This document shows, piece by piece, positions 23,376 to 35,255 of a DNA stretch of 64,000 bases. The stretch is from contig NC_135151.1 of NCBI RefSeq assembly GCF_050948215.1, positions 13,308,220-13,372,219 of the forward strand, given 5' to 3'. Both the position numbers and the translations under genes were made by a program. The notes under the pieces are model-generated. The model did no database searches. It saw only the letters and a program-made list of their open reading frames with translations, and was not told the DNA's origin. The DNA is from Halictus rubicundus. Its lineage: Eukaryota; Arthropoda; Insecta; Hymenoptera; Halictidae. Numbering within the stretch: the stretch's first letter is position 1; every line of letters starts with the position of its first letter.

Positions 23376-25177
23376 CACATATGTATACAACTAAGGTATA
23401 TCGCTTACAATTGCTTGTATAAAATGAACAAATGTCAACAAGGTAAAATGAACATCCAGTAAAATTGGTTATGCATTGCCCTCTAGAACGTTCAATGACC
23501 TTTTTTTAACAAAATACAATATATTCAGGTCTCAGGACCTACACGCTAAGATACACCATTTACAATTAGTTTTGTAATAGGTGCAGAAATAGAATAAAAA
23601 GAAGTGAGCGAGATAAAGTGGCCAGCTCATTTCCGCAGGTAATAATCATGCTGCTCGCGCGCGCGTTTCCTTGAGCAATATAAAGGGCTCCGGCGAACGA
23701 GTAAGGACTCGCTTATCGCCGGTTTCCCCTTATCTATCTAATTGATTCCAATAAAGGGTCCGTGGAGCGGAATAGAAGGCTCGAGAGTGCTCGGTTAGAA
23801 CTCGGTCGCCGGGACCGAACATCGGCGGAATTCGGTACAGCAGCCGTGGCAAAGTAATCGCGCGGTGTAAACTCCGTCGCAAGGTAATATGTGGCTGGCC
23901 ATCTCGCGGAAACAGAACCTAATCCCGCGGACGCACGTGACCGGAATCGCAGCCGATCCTTTCTGGCGGTTTCTCTCCGACGAGTCGTGCGTCGCCATGC
24001 CGGCTGATTTTTCCCCCTTGTCTCCTTTCTCTCTTAACCGTTTCGAACACCCCTCGCTTACAACCACCGAAAGTGCTTCGTCCCTCATCCGATTACCGAC
24101 CACCCTTTGCCTCGATTTCACCCCGAACCTGTTCCAATCGGCAGGAAACGACCTGGTGACTCTTCATCGTTATTAATCGCTTGACGCGATTACACTCGAC
24201 TACATTTGTATCTTGGGGACACGATAAAGACGGCAACGGAGGGGTGGTTTCATCCCTTTCTGGCTCACAAGGAATTTTACTTGAGGTTAGGCGAATTGTT
24301 CGTACCAATGTCACCACCGAGAAAGTGGAAAAATGTTTATACCTAATCTGGATACATTCAGTTCACATAAAAGTATTGCTAGTTCTTAAGTCAATCTATC
24401 TACCTCGAAATAATCTTCCTAATGCTTGATACACAAGAAAATTTATTCGAAAAATTATCTGTAATATTACCTAGTATAATTATAACTGACAGGACCGGTG
24501 CAATTTCAAAATTGGTGAGACCGGAGCTAAAAGTCAAGCTTTAAAATATTCTTAAAAATAAATTCGATTAACGAACAAACATTATTTTATAAAAGTGATA
24601 GGTGTCAGGAGAGTGCGAGCAACGAATTTAATATTATAGTATTGAGAAGCGTTGTATTTGTGACGTTCCGAATATTTCATCCCCATTTGTATCCCGGGTG
24701 GAGTGAGAGGAGGTCGAACACGATAAAGACGAAAAACAGAGGGGTGGTTTCTCCACCCTCTTCGTTGTCTTCCCCGGCTTTTGCTCGGTGATTTCACGAT
24801 AGACGATTACTACGGGACCTTAACGTCGCGCCTTTAATTCTTCGCGACACCCTCGAGCCGCAGGAACAAGGGTGCAGGTGCGCGTCTTGATCATTTGAAT
24901 CGCGCGGCCGCCTCCCGAGGATTGCAATCAGAGTGCTCGCTCGAGAAATAGGGAATTCTTGACCTGCTTTTGTTTCCCGCTTTACCGGGCGCCGAGATTA
25001 AATGTTTGCCGAACAAGTGGATGAAATTACGGTTATTACACGGGATGCTCCCGAGAACAGAAATGCATTATGCCCGTGCGAGAATAACGGACCACGTCGA
25101 ACAGCTTTTTTTCCTGATAGAGGTGCAATTAGTAGCCAAACGCAGTAGAATCACGAAGCCACAATATGGATTTTATA
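23376..25177. other. Gene-free stretch with a small local duplication
   Basis: ACACGATAAAGACG followed by GAGGGGTGGTTT occurs at 24219-24252 and again at 24718-24752, with weaker similarity (ATTTGTATC) just upstream of each. This points to an old ~60 bp duplication 500 bp apart. A CAG followed by GTAATAA at 23635 looks superficially like a back-to-back acceptor and donor, but the pyrimidine tract is weak. No gene seen. Confidence 0.4.
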
Positions 25178-25397
25178 GTTATTAGTAGACTGCGGATTTT
25201 ATTCACATTTATAACAGAAATGGTTAGCTGTAATTTGAAACAGTAGGAAGCTTGAAAGAATTGAATAGTATTAATTGATTGGTTTCGGCATGCTTAAATT
25301 ACTAAGGGATGAAAAATATCCTTAAATGGCTCTTGTTTCTTCCAAAAGACGCAGACAATTTTTATTTTGTATAGAAGTGTGAAGTCTAAGTATTACC
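25178..25397. mobile_element. MITE of the AGACTGCGG-ended family, copy 2
   Basis: Left tip GTTATTAGTAGACTGCGG; the right tip read inward is GTAATACTTAGACTTCAC. The ends share TA-TTAGxAGACT and then TTTTAT-type sequence. The interior aligns with 16101-16317 through ATAACAGAAATG, TTTGAAACAGTA and CAATTTTTATTTTG. 220 bp, AT-rich, no coding potential. Confidence 0.68.
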
Positions 25398-26751
25398 CAC
25401 TTAGAATCAAGTGGAAGGTACAAAAAATGCTATAAAACTTATGTAAAGTTCACTGTGCTCTATGAAGAAGAGTCAGAAGAGTGTGTTTGTGACAATTCTA
25501 CGCCGGTTAAGTTAAATTGAAAAAATCATAAAAGCAGTAAAGCTCCATAAAATGATTTCAATGGGAAGGCAGTAAGGGATGCGCTGTAATTAATTCAACG
25601 GACGGAACGAAGTGAGTCAGGAAAATTCGTATATTTTTAAAGTAATTAAACCGAGGGACATCAGCGGTTGTTCCTACACTAACACTTAAAATAATTCTGC
25701 GCTTTTGCAGGAAGGTATGCGAGCGGAGAGGGACTCCCTACAAAGAGAAATCTCTTGTAGCATTGTGTTTTCTTGTCTGAAGTGTGTTTTCCCGGGGCCG
25801 AACGTTTTATTCCGGCTGAACAACCGGCTAAACAGTAATTAGCGGGTAACGTTATTAAAGCGAAAGTTGCGAGCGCACGCGGCTGCGATATGTTGCAACG
25901 AAGCGAAGGGTGGAAACGCAGGCTCGCAGACGTTGAACGTTAGGTTTTGCGCGAGGGAAATTGCGTTACTGGCGGAAAAGGGAGAGCCAGAAAGCTAACC
26001 GGACACCGGGGATCCGCTATTCGCGGCACGATCCCGAAAATATAGCATACGGCTCTCGAAATAAGATCAAAAGGCGCGGTCAGAAAATTTCTAACGTGTC
26101 CAGACATCAAATTTTCCTCGTTTTCGTCTGGATATACATCGAGATACCCGGTGGGGTCGCCCGTTTCTTGGCTCTGGACCAATCGTCACGTCGACCCATC
26201 CGAATCGCGATAAGGTTTCTGGCGATGAGCGCGTTCCGGGCCTCTAAATGTCCTGCGAAGTTATTCTGGACGTCACTCGTCACTTCCGGGTGATGCTCGG
26301 CAGACAAGTTACACCTGTCAGACAGTAATCGTCTGTTCTTTGTTAAACTGGAAATCCCTAGACAAAGTACTGCCTCATGGTATACAATTTTAGCGAGCCC
26401 CGCCACCGCTGCCGGCGTTAATTGTTATTTGATTCGACCGATGATGCTGAGGTATTATTCCTGAGCAACCATCAAATCACACCGACAGCGTCGCCTTACT
26501 TTGCTCGCTAAGTTGTTGCACGTGCGGCGGCAAATATTATTATTACACGTTAAGCGCAACCTGAAGTCAATTTCCTCGGTTACGTTTCCATACCGCTTTC
26601 AAAGACACAAATACTTATCCTCAACAATTCGATTTTGTAATACCACTTTCTACCACCGCTCTTCAAAGAACCGGTTCCAGATATTTTATCTTACAATTAT
26701 TGAAATTGTAAAACTTCCAGTGGAAATGATTATATACATTTCCTTATTTAA
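25398..26751. other. Gene-free stretch
   Basis: CpG-rich between 25780 and 26420, AT-rich either side. A short pyrimidine stretch ending GCAG at 25700-25710 is followed within four bases by GTATGC, too close to delimit an exon. No supported feature. Confidence 0.4.
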
Positions 26752-26972
26752 ACCTTTCGTTACGAGCGCCGACCATAGTCGGCATCCATGCGACGACCTG
26801 TGTGTACGAGCGCCGACTATGTGCACACTTTTTGGCGCGATGTTGCTTCCAGAGGCGGTTCTCCGGCGGAGCGGACTGCCGTAAGGAAGTGATTAAGAAC
26901 ACATTATAACAGAAATCGAAATAAAATGTTGTAATTTCTATAACTCAACATATATCAGTCGAGAATGAAAGG
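26752..26972. mobile_element. Decayed piggyBac-like MITE
   Basis: TTAA at 26748-26751 precedes ACCTTTCGTTACGAGCG, closely related to the left tip of the element at 15014 (CCCTTTCGTCCCGAGCG). The right border read inward is ACCTTTCATTCTCGACTG, with the outer TTAA degraded to TATA. Inside the left end, GCCGAC-CATA-GTCGGC at 26768-26783 forms a perfect hairpin, and TACGAGCGCCGAC recurs at 26805. The right boundary is approximate. Confidence 0.5.
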
Positions 26973-27157
26973 TATATTGGTCGTGCTCGGAAGGTTTAGC
27001 GTTCAATTAAGATGATTTCTTTGAGAAACAAATTTTAAAAGCATTTTCTAAATTTGTTCTTAATTCATTTAAGTATTTAAATACCAGAAAGACGAAATTA
27101 ATAAACGCTACAAGATGATATTAGTACATTGAATAGTTCACGTGTCCCTATATTAAC

Positions 27158-27237
27158 AATTGAATGGAATCCCCGAATAAGGGTCCATATTCTTTGTATA
27201 ATACACGTAGACCCTTATTCGAGGTTTCCATTCAATT
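27158..27237. repeat. 80 nt hairpin with 28 bp stem
   Basis: Arms 27158-27185 and 27210-27237 are reverse complements at 26 of 28 positions, separated by a 24 base loop. The tip of each arm is AATTGAATGGAA and the loop-proximal part is CGAATAAGGGTC. Size and geometry fit a microRNA precursor, a tiny palindromic element or a hairpin siRNA source. The arms do not match a microRNA that I recognise. There is no clear target duplication around it. Confidence 0.9.
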
Positions 27238-27270
27238 ATCTATGATTATGAAGAGACAACGAATCTTTAT

Positions 27271-27373
27271 GCAATATTGCGAGACACAAGGACCATATAA
27301 AAATGTCTAACTTTTTTTAGTAACTTTAATAAGCTGAAAACAACGCATCGATATTGTTAAATTCGTTTAGTCA
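27271..27373. repeat. Dispersed repeat, copy 1
   Basis: Aligns in the same orientation with 47584-47686. Shared blocks are ATTGCGAGA, AAATGT, ACTTTAATAAGCTGA (TTTTAATATGCTGA in the other copy), and TTAAATTCGTTTAGTC at the end. Family unknown; no terminal repeats defined. It starts only about 35 bp after the 80 nt hairpin. Confidence 0.72.
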
Positions 27374-28298
27374 TTCAAACTGTATGTATTTATTTATGTC
27401 GTGCACGTATAAAATCCATAGTCTAATTATGAGCCTCATGATGGATGAACCAGTGTCTAAATAATCCTCGAGAAACGAGGTTTGTCTCTGGGACGGAGGT
27501 CTGATCTTAAATCGAATTAATCAATAATCAAGCGAGTAATTAAGGCCAGTTACCCTCAATTTGCAAGCACGGCGGCTCGAAATATCTCTCGTTACGGAGT
27601 AATACGTTCTAATGCCCCATCTCTCGTCGAATCTCTCGTCGGATTTCCGCTGGATCTTTTACGTAATGGCTCTTCATTAAAAACAAGACTGTTCCATGAA
27701 AATTCTAAGGTCTTTTATTCCTGTCTCACGCTCCCGCGTTCTAATAAGTGCACGATCTAATTGCAGGGGCCCCGCCGCGCCGCGCCGTTGTAACGCACGG
27801 ACTCGGCTTCACTTAATATACGAATTCCAGCTTGATTTATCGATGGCCTCTGCCACGGATATTCTAAGAGCTCCGGCTGCCAGAGGTAGTACCTACTTTA
27901 TTACGCGACGAGTGAGACCACTATTTAAGACAGCCGAATGTAAGAAGAGTTCGTAAATCTTGCTCGAATGGCCCCGGGATTGTCGGAAGGATATTAAAAG
28001 TTCTGCCCGCGAGATTCAATGTAGTTTCGAGGGGCAATAACACTGGTCTCCTTTCTGCAAATTGTTAATGAAATCGCCGACTTTCGTTCTACGTATTAAC
28101 GTTTCGATCGGCGAACCAATCTCGGTTGAAAGCGACCCCGAAGCTGACGTAAAAATACGCGTTCACTCAATTAAATCCCAACAGTGTCAGCGATAATGAT
28201 ATGGAGATCGAAGTGCTAAAAAACTGATTTCGAGATGCACAATTTTATGAGAAAATTGTAATATCGTAGGTAGTAATAGTCTGTGGGCATTAACGTGC
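27374..28298. other. Gene-free stretch
   Basis: Mixed composition, CpG-rich from 27540 to 28150. No frames of note, no repeat ends. Confidence 0.4.
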
Positions 28299-28320
28299 TA
28301 CAGTAAAGTTTTGATCTAAG
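28299..28320 (+). repeat. Orphan left end of the pogo/Tigger-like MITE
   Basis: TACAGTAAAGTTTTGATCTA followed by AG matches the right tip of the 22929-23373 element (read inward) with one difference in about 20. No partner end was found downstream, so this is a truncated copy. Confidence 0.7.
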
Positions 28321-31300
28321 TTGTTATTAAATGTACTAATTGAAACATTTAACAGATCGTCTGAATATTAGAATGTTTCTACTAAGGTGGAAATTGTGGG
28401 AAACAGATGAAGGTTTTAAAAATTTTGAAATTGAGTCTGTTTAACTGAAACTCAAGGATTTCGTTATATTTGTAGTGACAGGTGCTGTTTATACTTCTCT
28501 TTTTCACGGTTGTCTTCGGGAATTCTTGCGACGAAAAATTTTAGGGGAACGCAGCCGGCAAGAGTCGACCAGTTTCGCAAACGGCAGCGATTCGGTAACG
28601 TTTCCCGGCGCAAATTCGCGTCTGCGCCGCGGCAAATTGCGAACGGAAATGAAATTGAATTTATTGTGTCTTGCCGCGGGTAATATTTCAGTCGGGACGG
28701 GGACGCGCACAGGTGTAACCGAGCGGGAAGCATTAGGGTTGGTAATGGAAATATTTAGTTCGCATTAGCGCGGATGCTTAGCGGGGTGGCGTGGAAATGT
28801 AAATTAGGTTTAGTTTATGGGCCGGTGGCTGTAAAAAAGACCGTAAAGTGAAGTGACCGCGTCGCTGAAACGGCTTGCGCCCGGATCGAAGGAATTACGG
28901 CGACGATACGTGTAATGATCTCGTGACAGGGAGAGCACGGTTACGAGCACGCTAATGGCTCCCCTTAAACGAAAATTACGTATCGGTTATGGCGACGAAA
29001 AAGTCCCGACTAAATTGATCATTAACGGCCGTCGTCAGTTTCGGTGAACGACGCTCGATTTTTACGCGCGTGCCACAAAAATCTTCAGAGTACACTTACT
29101 TACCGAACCGCTGGCACAATTTTCGCAAATGAATATTATTATTTCATATACGTGACGGCTGCAGAATTTGTTCGATAAGAAACTTTCGACTGGAGTCGAA
29201 GGTATGAACTTACTTAGGTGAACTTACCTAGTTTCTGATCAAATTTCATTAGATGCACGTACTGTGTTCCGATAGTTGTGATACGTTTTAGCAATAAAAC
29301 TTCGCGATACTGGACTTGTTTAAGTTTCAGCAGCACAGTGTGAATTCAGGTTAGAATACAATTTTTAGTCAAGCAAATAATGCAGTATACAAATTTTCCT
29401 GATAGGTTATACCGAAAACCGACTGATTCACCACACACACGTCCACGCACACATGCGTGCCGTTACAAGGACGCGCTCTTGTTGACGCGTAGCGCACTAT
29501 TCGTCCCAATAGAACATTAACCAAAAAACAATCACAATGTGCCTGCAAGCTCATACTGCTGCCGAGCATCAAGTGTATAAATTGTGAAAAGAAAAGACGA
29601 TGCGTAGACCAATGAAATTTTTAAATAATCTTTGATTGACTATAATGTGAAAACAGTGACCATCTTTTAATACTCTCAGTGCTCAAGAAAACAGATAATA
29701 TCCAGAGTGCAAAGAAGGGATTCTTTAATAAAATAATATGTACATCCTTAACCTAGTGATCGTCACATTTTTTATAATTGTCATTTTCTGTTCGTCTTTT
29801 TACTCCTTGGCGGATCAAACTCGTAACTTAAATGCAAATCAAACATGTATAAGAATTAATTCTTCTTAGGCCTCATTTATACGTGCCTCATATTAAATTC
29901 CCCAATGTATAATAATTTCAGGTATTTAACGAAAAACGTAGAACAGAGCAGATGGAGCGTTAAAGAACGTAGCGACGGGTTTAATTGATAAATTCTATAA
30001 TTCGTTGACGCATCTTGAATTTAAGATACCGTATCGCTAGCTTGCAACATTCAGCGAGAGCAGATCATATCGAGGACTCCGCGGCCGGAGTTTTCCCATC
30101 GAGGCGAGAGAATTTTCCGAATATCTCCGATAACAATGGTCGATCCGAGAGGTTCGGTAGGCGGTGGAATAATGCCGGCCTTATCAGCGCTATCCACTTC
30201 TAGCCGCGGCGCTTTCTTAACGGGATCTTTTGGTCGGGTTCTTTCGAATTGAGGCGAGCACGGCCGGGCCGCCTCCGAGGATGGTTAAGACGAGCCACGG
30301 GTTTCAATTAACGAAAGACAGTGCCCGGCGTTAATCCGGGAACAATCGCACCTTGGGGCGGCGATTAGGGGGTGGCGGCCGTGAGATGGCCGGCCGCGAA
30401 CTTTGAATTAATTAAATTCCCGTAATTTCGTATCTGGTTTCCGCACACGTGCCCCCGATTCGGCAGCGGAAGTTCGATCGTGGAAAATCGCGGAATGAAA
30501 CCCCCCCGTCGGTTTCGCCAGAGATTGAGGCGAGGGGCCGCGGAAGGGTTCACCCGAAAATACAATCGGATTGCAGCGAATGTGCAGCGAATGCGCAACG
30601 CCTTCGACCATGCAGACGGGCCCGGGCCAGCGGAATGAAACCTGCAGTGTGATCCCGAAATTTCGTCGACCGAATTGAAATCCCCGACAATTAAGCGGAA
30701 ATCGAGATTTGAATAATTTCACGTCGATCGCCGGGATTAAAGAATGGTCGTCGATAGGGAATCGAAACTGAACGGTGCTGCATTGCGTGGCCTGGCGTGG
30801 CGTGACCGTGCTCGCTCGTCCCGTAATATTCGATTTACAGACTGTCCGTGGATACGTTTTTCATCGGTCACTCGCGACCCACCCAAGCTCCTGACATTCG
30901 TCATTTCCCCCGAACCCTCCCGACACTCTTCCCTTGCCCTTTTGCCCGTAGCTTCTCTTGACATTCCCGCGACGATATCGATCGATTTCCGGCGAAATTG
31001 ATTCCGCCGCAATGTCGTTCCGTTGCCTTTTTATTGCGAACCGCTGCCGAGAAACGTAATCACTCTTCGAACCGTTACAACCGGCTGATCGAAACTGCGT
31101 TAGGCCCTTGCATTTATTCGTCCTGGATTTGATTGTGTCTGCCCCAACTTACAATGCATTACAAAAATGTGCTCAATTCAATGTGTTACAAAATCGTTAA
31201 CACTCTAAATCCACCAGATACTTCAGAATTACTCGTTTCCGATTTTTCTTTCGAAAATTATGAAATTCTAAAAATACTCTTATGATCTCTTTTCAGATAT

Positions 31301-32414
31301 TTTTTAACGAACTTCTTTATTGAAGCACACAGTGTAATAGAGACTGTGCGGCATCTAAACAAATGCAGAAAGATACATTATTGTGTGTACAAGAACGTAA
31401 CCAGAATATAAAAGGTAATAAAAGAAAAATGTACAGAATATAGAGAGCGTATGAATCAATATTGAATTTTTGATAAAACCCTCAATAAATGTGATTCGGA
31501 TTTAATGAAAACGATGCTTCGTGGACTGATGCGGTTCAACTTGAAAGTTCACTCGTCCCAAGTTCCTAATTGAAAAGTATCCTTATGGAACAAATTTTTC
31601 CAAGTCCGCTATGTCTCGTCCATCAACCAGCGTAGTTTCTTTCGCCTGTTATCGCTCCCGTCGAAAGCTCCTCGACTCGAAACAGGCAGGCGCGAACTTT
31701 CAGCGCAAAAAGAGCTCCACTTTGCGAGAAATAAAATATGTTTCGCGTGACGGGCCTCTTACCATGAGAACGTAAACAGGAAACGGGGAGTGCTCATTGT
31801 TCTAAAAGCAATCGCGCCGAACGTTCCGCGCGATGTATTCATGCCTCGCGTGTCTCGCTCAGCCAGACATGCCGCGGGCATTTTTCGTCGCGGCTACCGA
31901 AAATTCTGCGAATTTGTTACACTTCTTTTTAAGGGACGTTCCCGGAATGCAGGTGCACTTCGCCGGGCCACTTGGAGAGACCGTGGAAAAATCACTGGGT
32001 CGCGCCAAGGAAAAACCGGAATGCCCCGTCGGAACTTTGTTATTCGCTATTTTCAATATCCCTTGGCCAAAAACTTTCGCGAATTTGTCTGTGGCGATAG
32101 CTTTAACGTGACATTATTTTTCCGGGGCGCGGAAAAACCGTGCTTCATTGCGGTTTCTTCGGCGTTAATTTCTTTCTTGAATTTCTGAAAATTAAGTGCA
32201 GTTCGCAACGTTGAAGAAGAAGAAGAATTATATATCGTCGCTTGGCATTAAGACACAAAATTCAGCGAGTCTCTTAATTGTTTTTGGCGATATTTCATTG
32301 TTATCGTGTTGGGGCGCAGTGTGCGTTTCAGAAGAACAGATCGACGTGGTAATATTTCGAGAAAGATAATCATACATTTTGCGCAGGAATTTTTTAGCCA
32401 CGTGTAAGCATGTA
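28321..32414. other. Long gene-free stretch
   Basis: CpG-rich blocks at 28500-29050 and 30000-31070, AT-rich elsewhere. Open frames overlap on both strands through the CpG-rich blocks and lack motifs. A short (GAA)5 run lies at 32213-32226. No transposon ends, tRNA or exon recognised. Confidence 0.4.
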
Positions 32415-32440
32415 TTAGGTCAGTGCAAAAGTTCGTGCCC
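32415..32440 (+). mobile_element. Orphan mariner-type 5' terminal repeat
   Basis: TTAGGTCAGTGCAAAAGTTC, preceded by TA at 32413-32414, is a textbook mariner terminal repeat: TTAGGTC tip and GCAAAAGT core. The inward continuation GTGCCCGATT also fits. No convincing inverted partner is present; CGCCTAAAA at 32489 may be a decayed right end of a very short derivative. Only the terminal part is called. Confidence 0.7.
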
Positions 32441-33756
32441 GATTCCTTGATGTATTTGAATACGAAATAGAGTTCGGTATTTTGCGTTCGCCTAAAACAT
32501 GTTTAATGTATTCACCTAATTCTGTAGAAAATGGGTTAAAATGAGAGCGTGATAATTAAAAATGGCGGGTTCCAGGAGAGAAAATGCTCGGTACCAGCGT
32601 CGAACAGAAAAATTCAATCACGGTGCGACTGCAGCAACCCGTTAAGTGCAACGGGGTTAAGACCCCGGCGAAGAATTTCCTCGGAAAGTCGGTGGAAATT
32701 CTTCGGAAAGAATCGCAGGCGGAATAACGGTCTGGGCTCTCGAATAAGGTGTGCAGCTGACGCCGTGTAAACATTCCGTGGAACCTGGCCGCATCGTGGA
32801 CGCCGTAATTCCGTCAACGGGAACGCGACTGGGCACGGGGTCAATCCTCGGGCTCGAAGCCGGCTAGGCGAACAGAAATGTTGCTGTTTCTCGCTCGAAC
32901 GCGCCATTCTTGAGTTATAAATACGCTCGGCGAGCGACGAGGCACCGGAGAGAGCGAAGCGGAGGCAACGCGTAGAAACGCCGTTCCGGCTCGAAACGCG
33001 AAACGTTCGCTACGGAACCCGTCCGAAAACAGGTGAAAGAAGATGGAAAGAGAAAGGAGAGGCGACAGAATGGACGAGCCCGGTCCGGGGGCCACCTGAC
33101 CGCGTCGCTCATCTCATTGAGATCCTTATAACAGCTGCATCGGTCAATGGGGAGATCGTCCTGCGGATTGACCAATTGTGGCCCCGGCTTAAATTAGCCG
33201 GGCCAATGGCGACCGGCACCGCGTTAACGTGGAATCACCCCGGTCCAACCATGCTCGACGAAATTGTTACGGAAACCGGGCTCACCGGTGTTCCTTTCGC
33301 CCGAACGTTTACCTACCCGTGCCGCGGAAAATTCATTCGGATGGAGACCCGGGGCCAACTATAGACCGAACTTGCCTAATGATGGCCGATCCGGTTCACC
33401 GCTTCGGATAGAACGCTTTTGCCCGGTAAGCACGCCACCGCTATTCCAGCCAAGTTTTATGATGGTCAGCTTCGTCCCGAGGTTGCCTATCAAATGAATG
33501 AACGCTCCCTCCTGTTTGCTGCCGGTTTTCGTCGATTATTTCGTTTATATAATTGTCTTTCCTAGTTTTTGAGGAACATCCACCAAGAGACTTTAGAAAA
33601 AAAGATACACAATGATGTATTATACACTATCATTGTTACTATTAACGTTACTGTAACATATTTGCTATACCAACTTTCTGTATAGATTACGTATAAATTA
33701 TGCCAATTCGAAATTGATAGATGAAGAATAGTCAGAAGCTATGCTATTCCACAAAA
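32441..33756. other. Gene-free stretch
   Basis: CpG-rich from 32550 to 33500 with many overlapping short frames on both strands, none with recognisable content. AT-rich after 33530. Confidence 0.4.
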
Positions 33757-33760
33757 TTAA

Positions 33761-33815
33761 CCCTTAGTACTCGAATGGCGACTGTAAGGCGCCACTAAAA
33801 ATTCCTGTATCATTA
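33761..33815 (+). repeat. Orphan piggyBac-like left end
   Basis: TTAA at 33757-33760 is followed by CCCTTAGTACTCGAATGGCG and a subterminal GGCGAC/GGCGCC pair, the same plan as the TTAA-flanked elements elsewhere in the window. No right end with GGGTTAA was found within several hundred bases. Confidence 0.45.
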
Positions 33816-35219
33816 TTAAAAATATTTTTTACATTATTGAATTTGTTTGTATTTAATAAATTACTAAACATTTCAGTACTGTACGAGTAAATCGCACCAT
33901 TTTGTGCTCATTTTAAACGGTAGTCTCTACTGTAAAAACCTTGAATTTATTTTTGATTCAGAGATCCTTTTCTGTTATAAAGCTAGGATTCCTCAAAAAA
34001 TTTCTTTTCGAATTTATTTCAATTCGATCTTATGAAGAAAAGCCTGCCCTTCATAGTAGCTCCATTTCTACTTCGTACAAAGATCAAATCACTAGAATCG
34101 GATAAGTGATTTCTACGAAAAGTTTACTAAAATATAAATTTTTAATTGTTTGTGGAGCGTAGATCATTTTTGTTCTACTAACGACAAGATAGAAGAAAAA
34201 CACGATTTAATATTGTTACTATAAAAAGTTTCTCGCATTGTACGAATTTACAGATGTTACAAATGCTTAAAGATTCGTCCAGAAAATATGTCTTATATCG
34301 TATTCGGAAAACAGGAAAGGTGTGGATATCAGAAAGTGGAGAATTGCGCGAAATAAACGACGTGCGCGTGCGAAAAAGAAAATTGGAATTTTGATGTACG
34401 ACGTGTCGACATCGCAAAGAGGAATTGCGATTGGATACAGCGAGTATTAGAGGGGGTTTAAGAGAAATTTAATAAATCGCGAAGCAGGTGAACAAATCCC
34501 GTATTACATTGCGAACGGATGAAAGCATTTTTCCGAAGAGGAAAATACATTTAGAAAAAAGGAAGGAAGGAGAAAAAAAAGGAAAATGTGCGGAGCCATT
34601 TCGGTTTGCGTCCACGGTCAATGGCAGGTTCGGAACGAGATGGAGCGCTAAAAAGTTTCGAAAACGAATCCTGTTTCCGGAAAAAGTGATTGATTCGTTC
34701 CGCTGACGTTAACCGATTGATCTTTGCCGGGAACTGTGAATCTACCAGGAAATGATGGTCTCTGTCCGTAGTCAAAAGGCTCCGGCGTTCGAAAAAAAAA
34801 CATTTTTCAATAGAAAAAGTCCATGGTTTCACGGTTAACGGTCGACGGGCGCAATTCAAACGCGGGTTTCCTTTTGAATTTGAAATTTTGTTGCGAATGG
34901 CGCTGGCTATAATAATAAAAGTCCCGTTTAATATTCAAGCCACTTCGGAGGAAAAAAGAACGTGCTTGCTTAAACTAGTCGCTATATTTCGAGCTCGATA
35001 ACGACTGCCAGCACGGAGAAATCGAAAAAGACGAATAAAAAAAGTTAATTCGAGAATCCTGTTGCCACGAGAGGTAAAACCCGAAAAGGCGTGTGCCCCG
35101 GGTAAAAAATCGACGCGACTCGTTTCGAGATTTACATTACCGCCTCGATGAATGAGCGTTTCGCAGAACACACCGAGGTCGATTCGAGCTTCCGGAAAAT
35201 AGAGAAACTGTGGAAAAGC
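33816..35219. other. Gene-free stretch
   Basis: AT-rich, turning purine-rich around 34540-34590 and CpG-moderate after 34900. No supported features. Confidence 0.4.
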
Positions 35220-35255
35220 GGGGTGGGGTTGGGGTAGTGGGTAGGGGGGAGGGGG
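35220..35255 (+). other. G-quadruplex-type motif, + strand
   Basis: Six G-runs in 36 bases: GGGG-T-GGGG-TT-GGGG-TAGT-GGG-TA-GGGGGG-A-GGGGG. Loops of 1-4 bases and runs of three or more fit the standard intramolecular quadruplex pattern. Formation in the cell is inferred only. Confidence 0.85.

Noticed and set aside
23620..23640. Recursive splice site (CAG followed by GTAATA)
   Set aside because: Weak pyrimidine tract and imperfect donor; similar strings occur by chance at 823, 29931 and 59221.
32415..32497. An 83 bp mariner-derived element ending at CGCCTAAAA
   Set aside because: The right side shares only TTAGG and GCAAAA with the left and lacks a flanking TA; only the left end is called.
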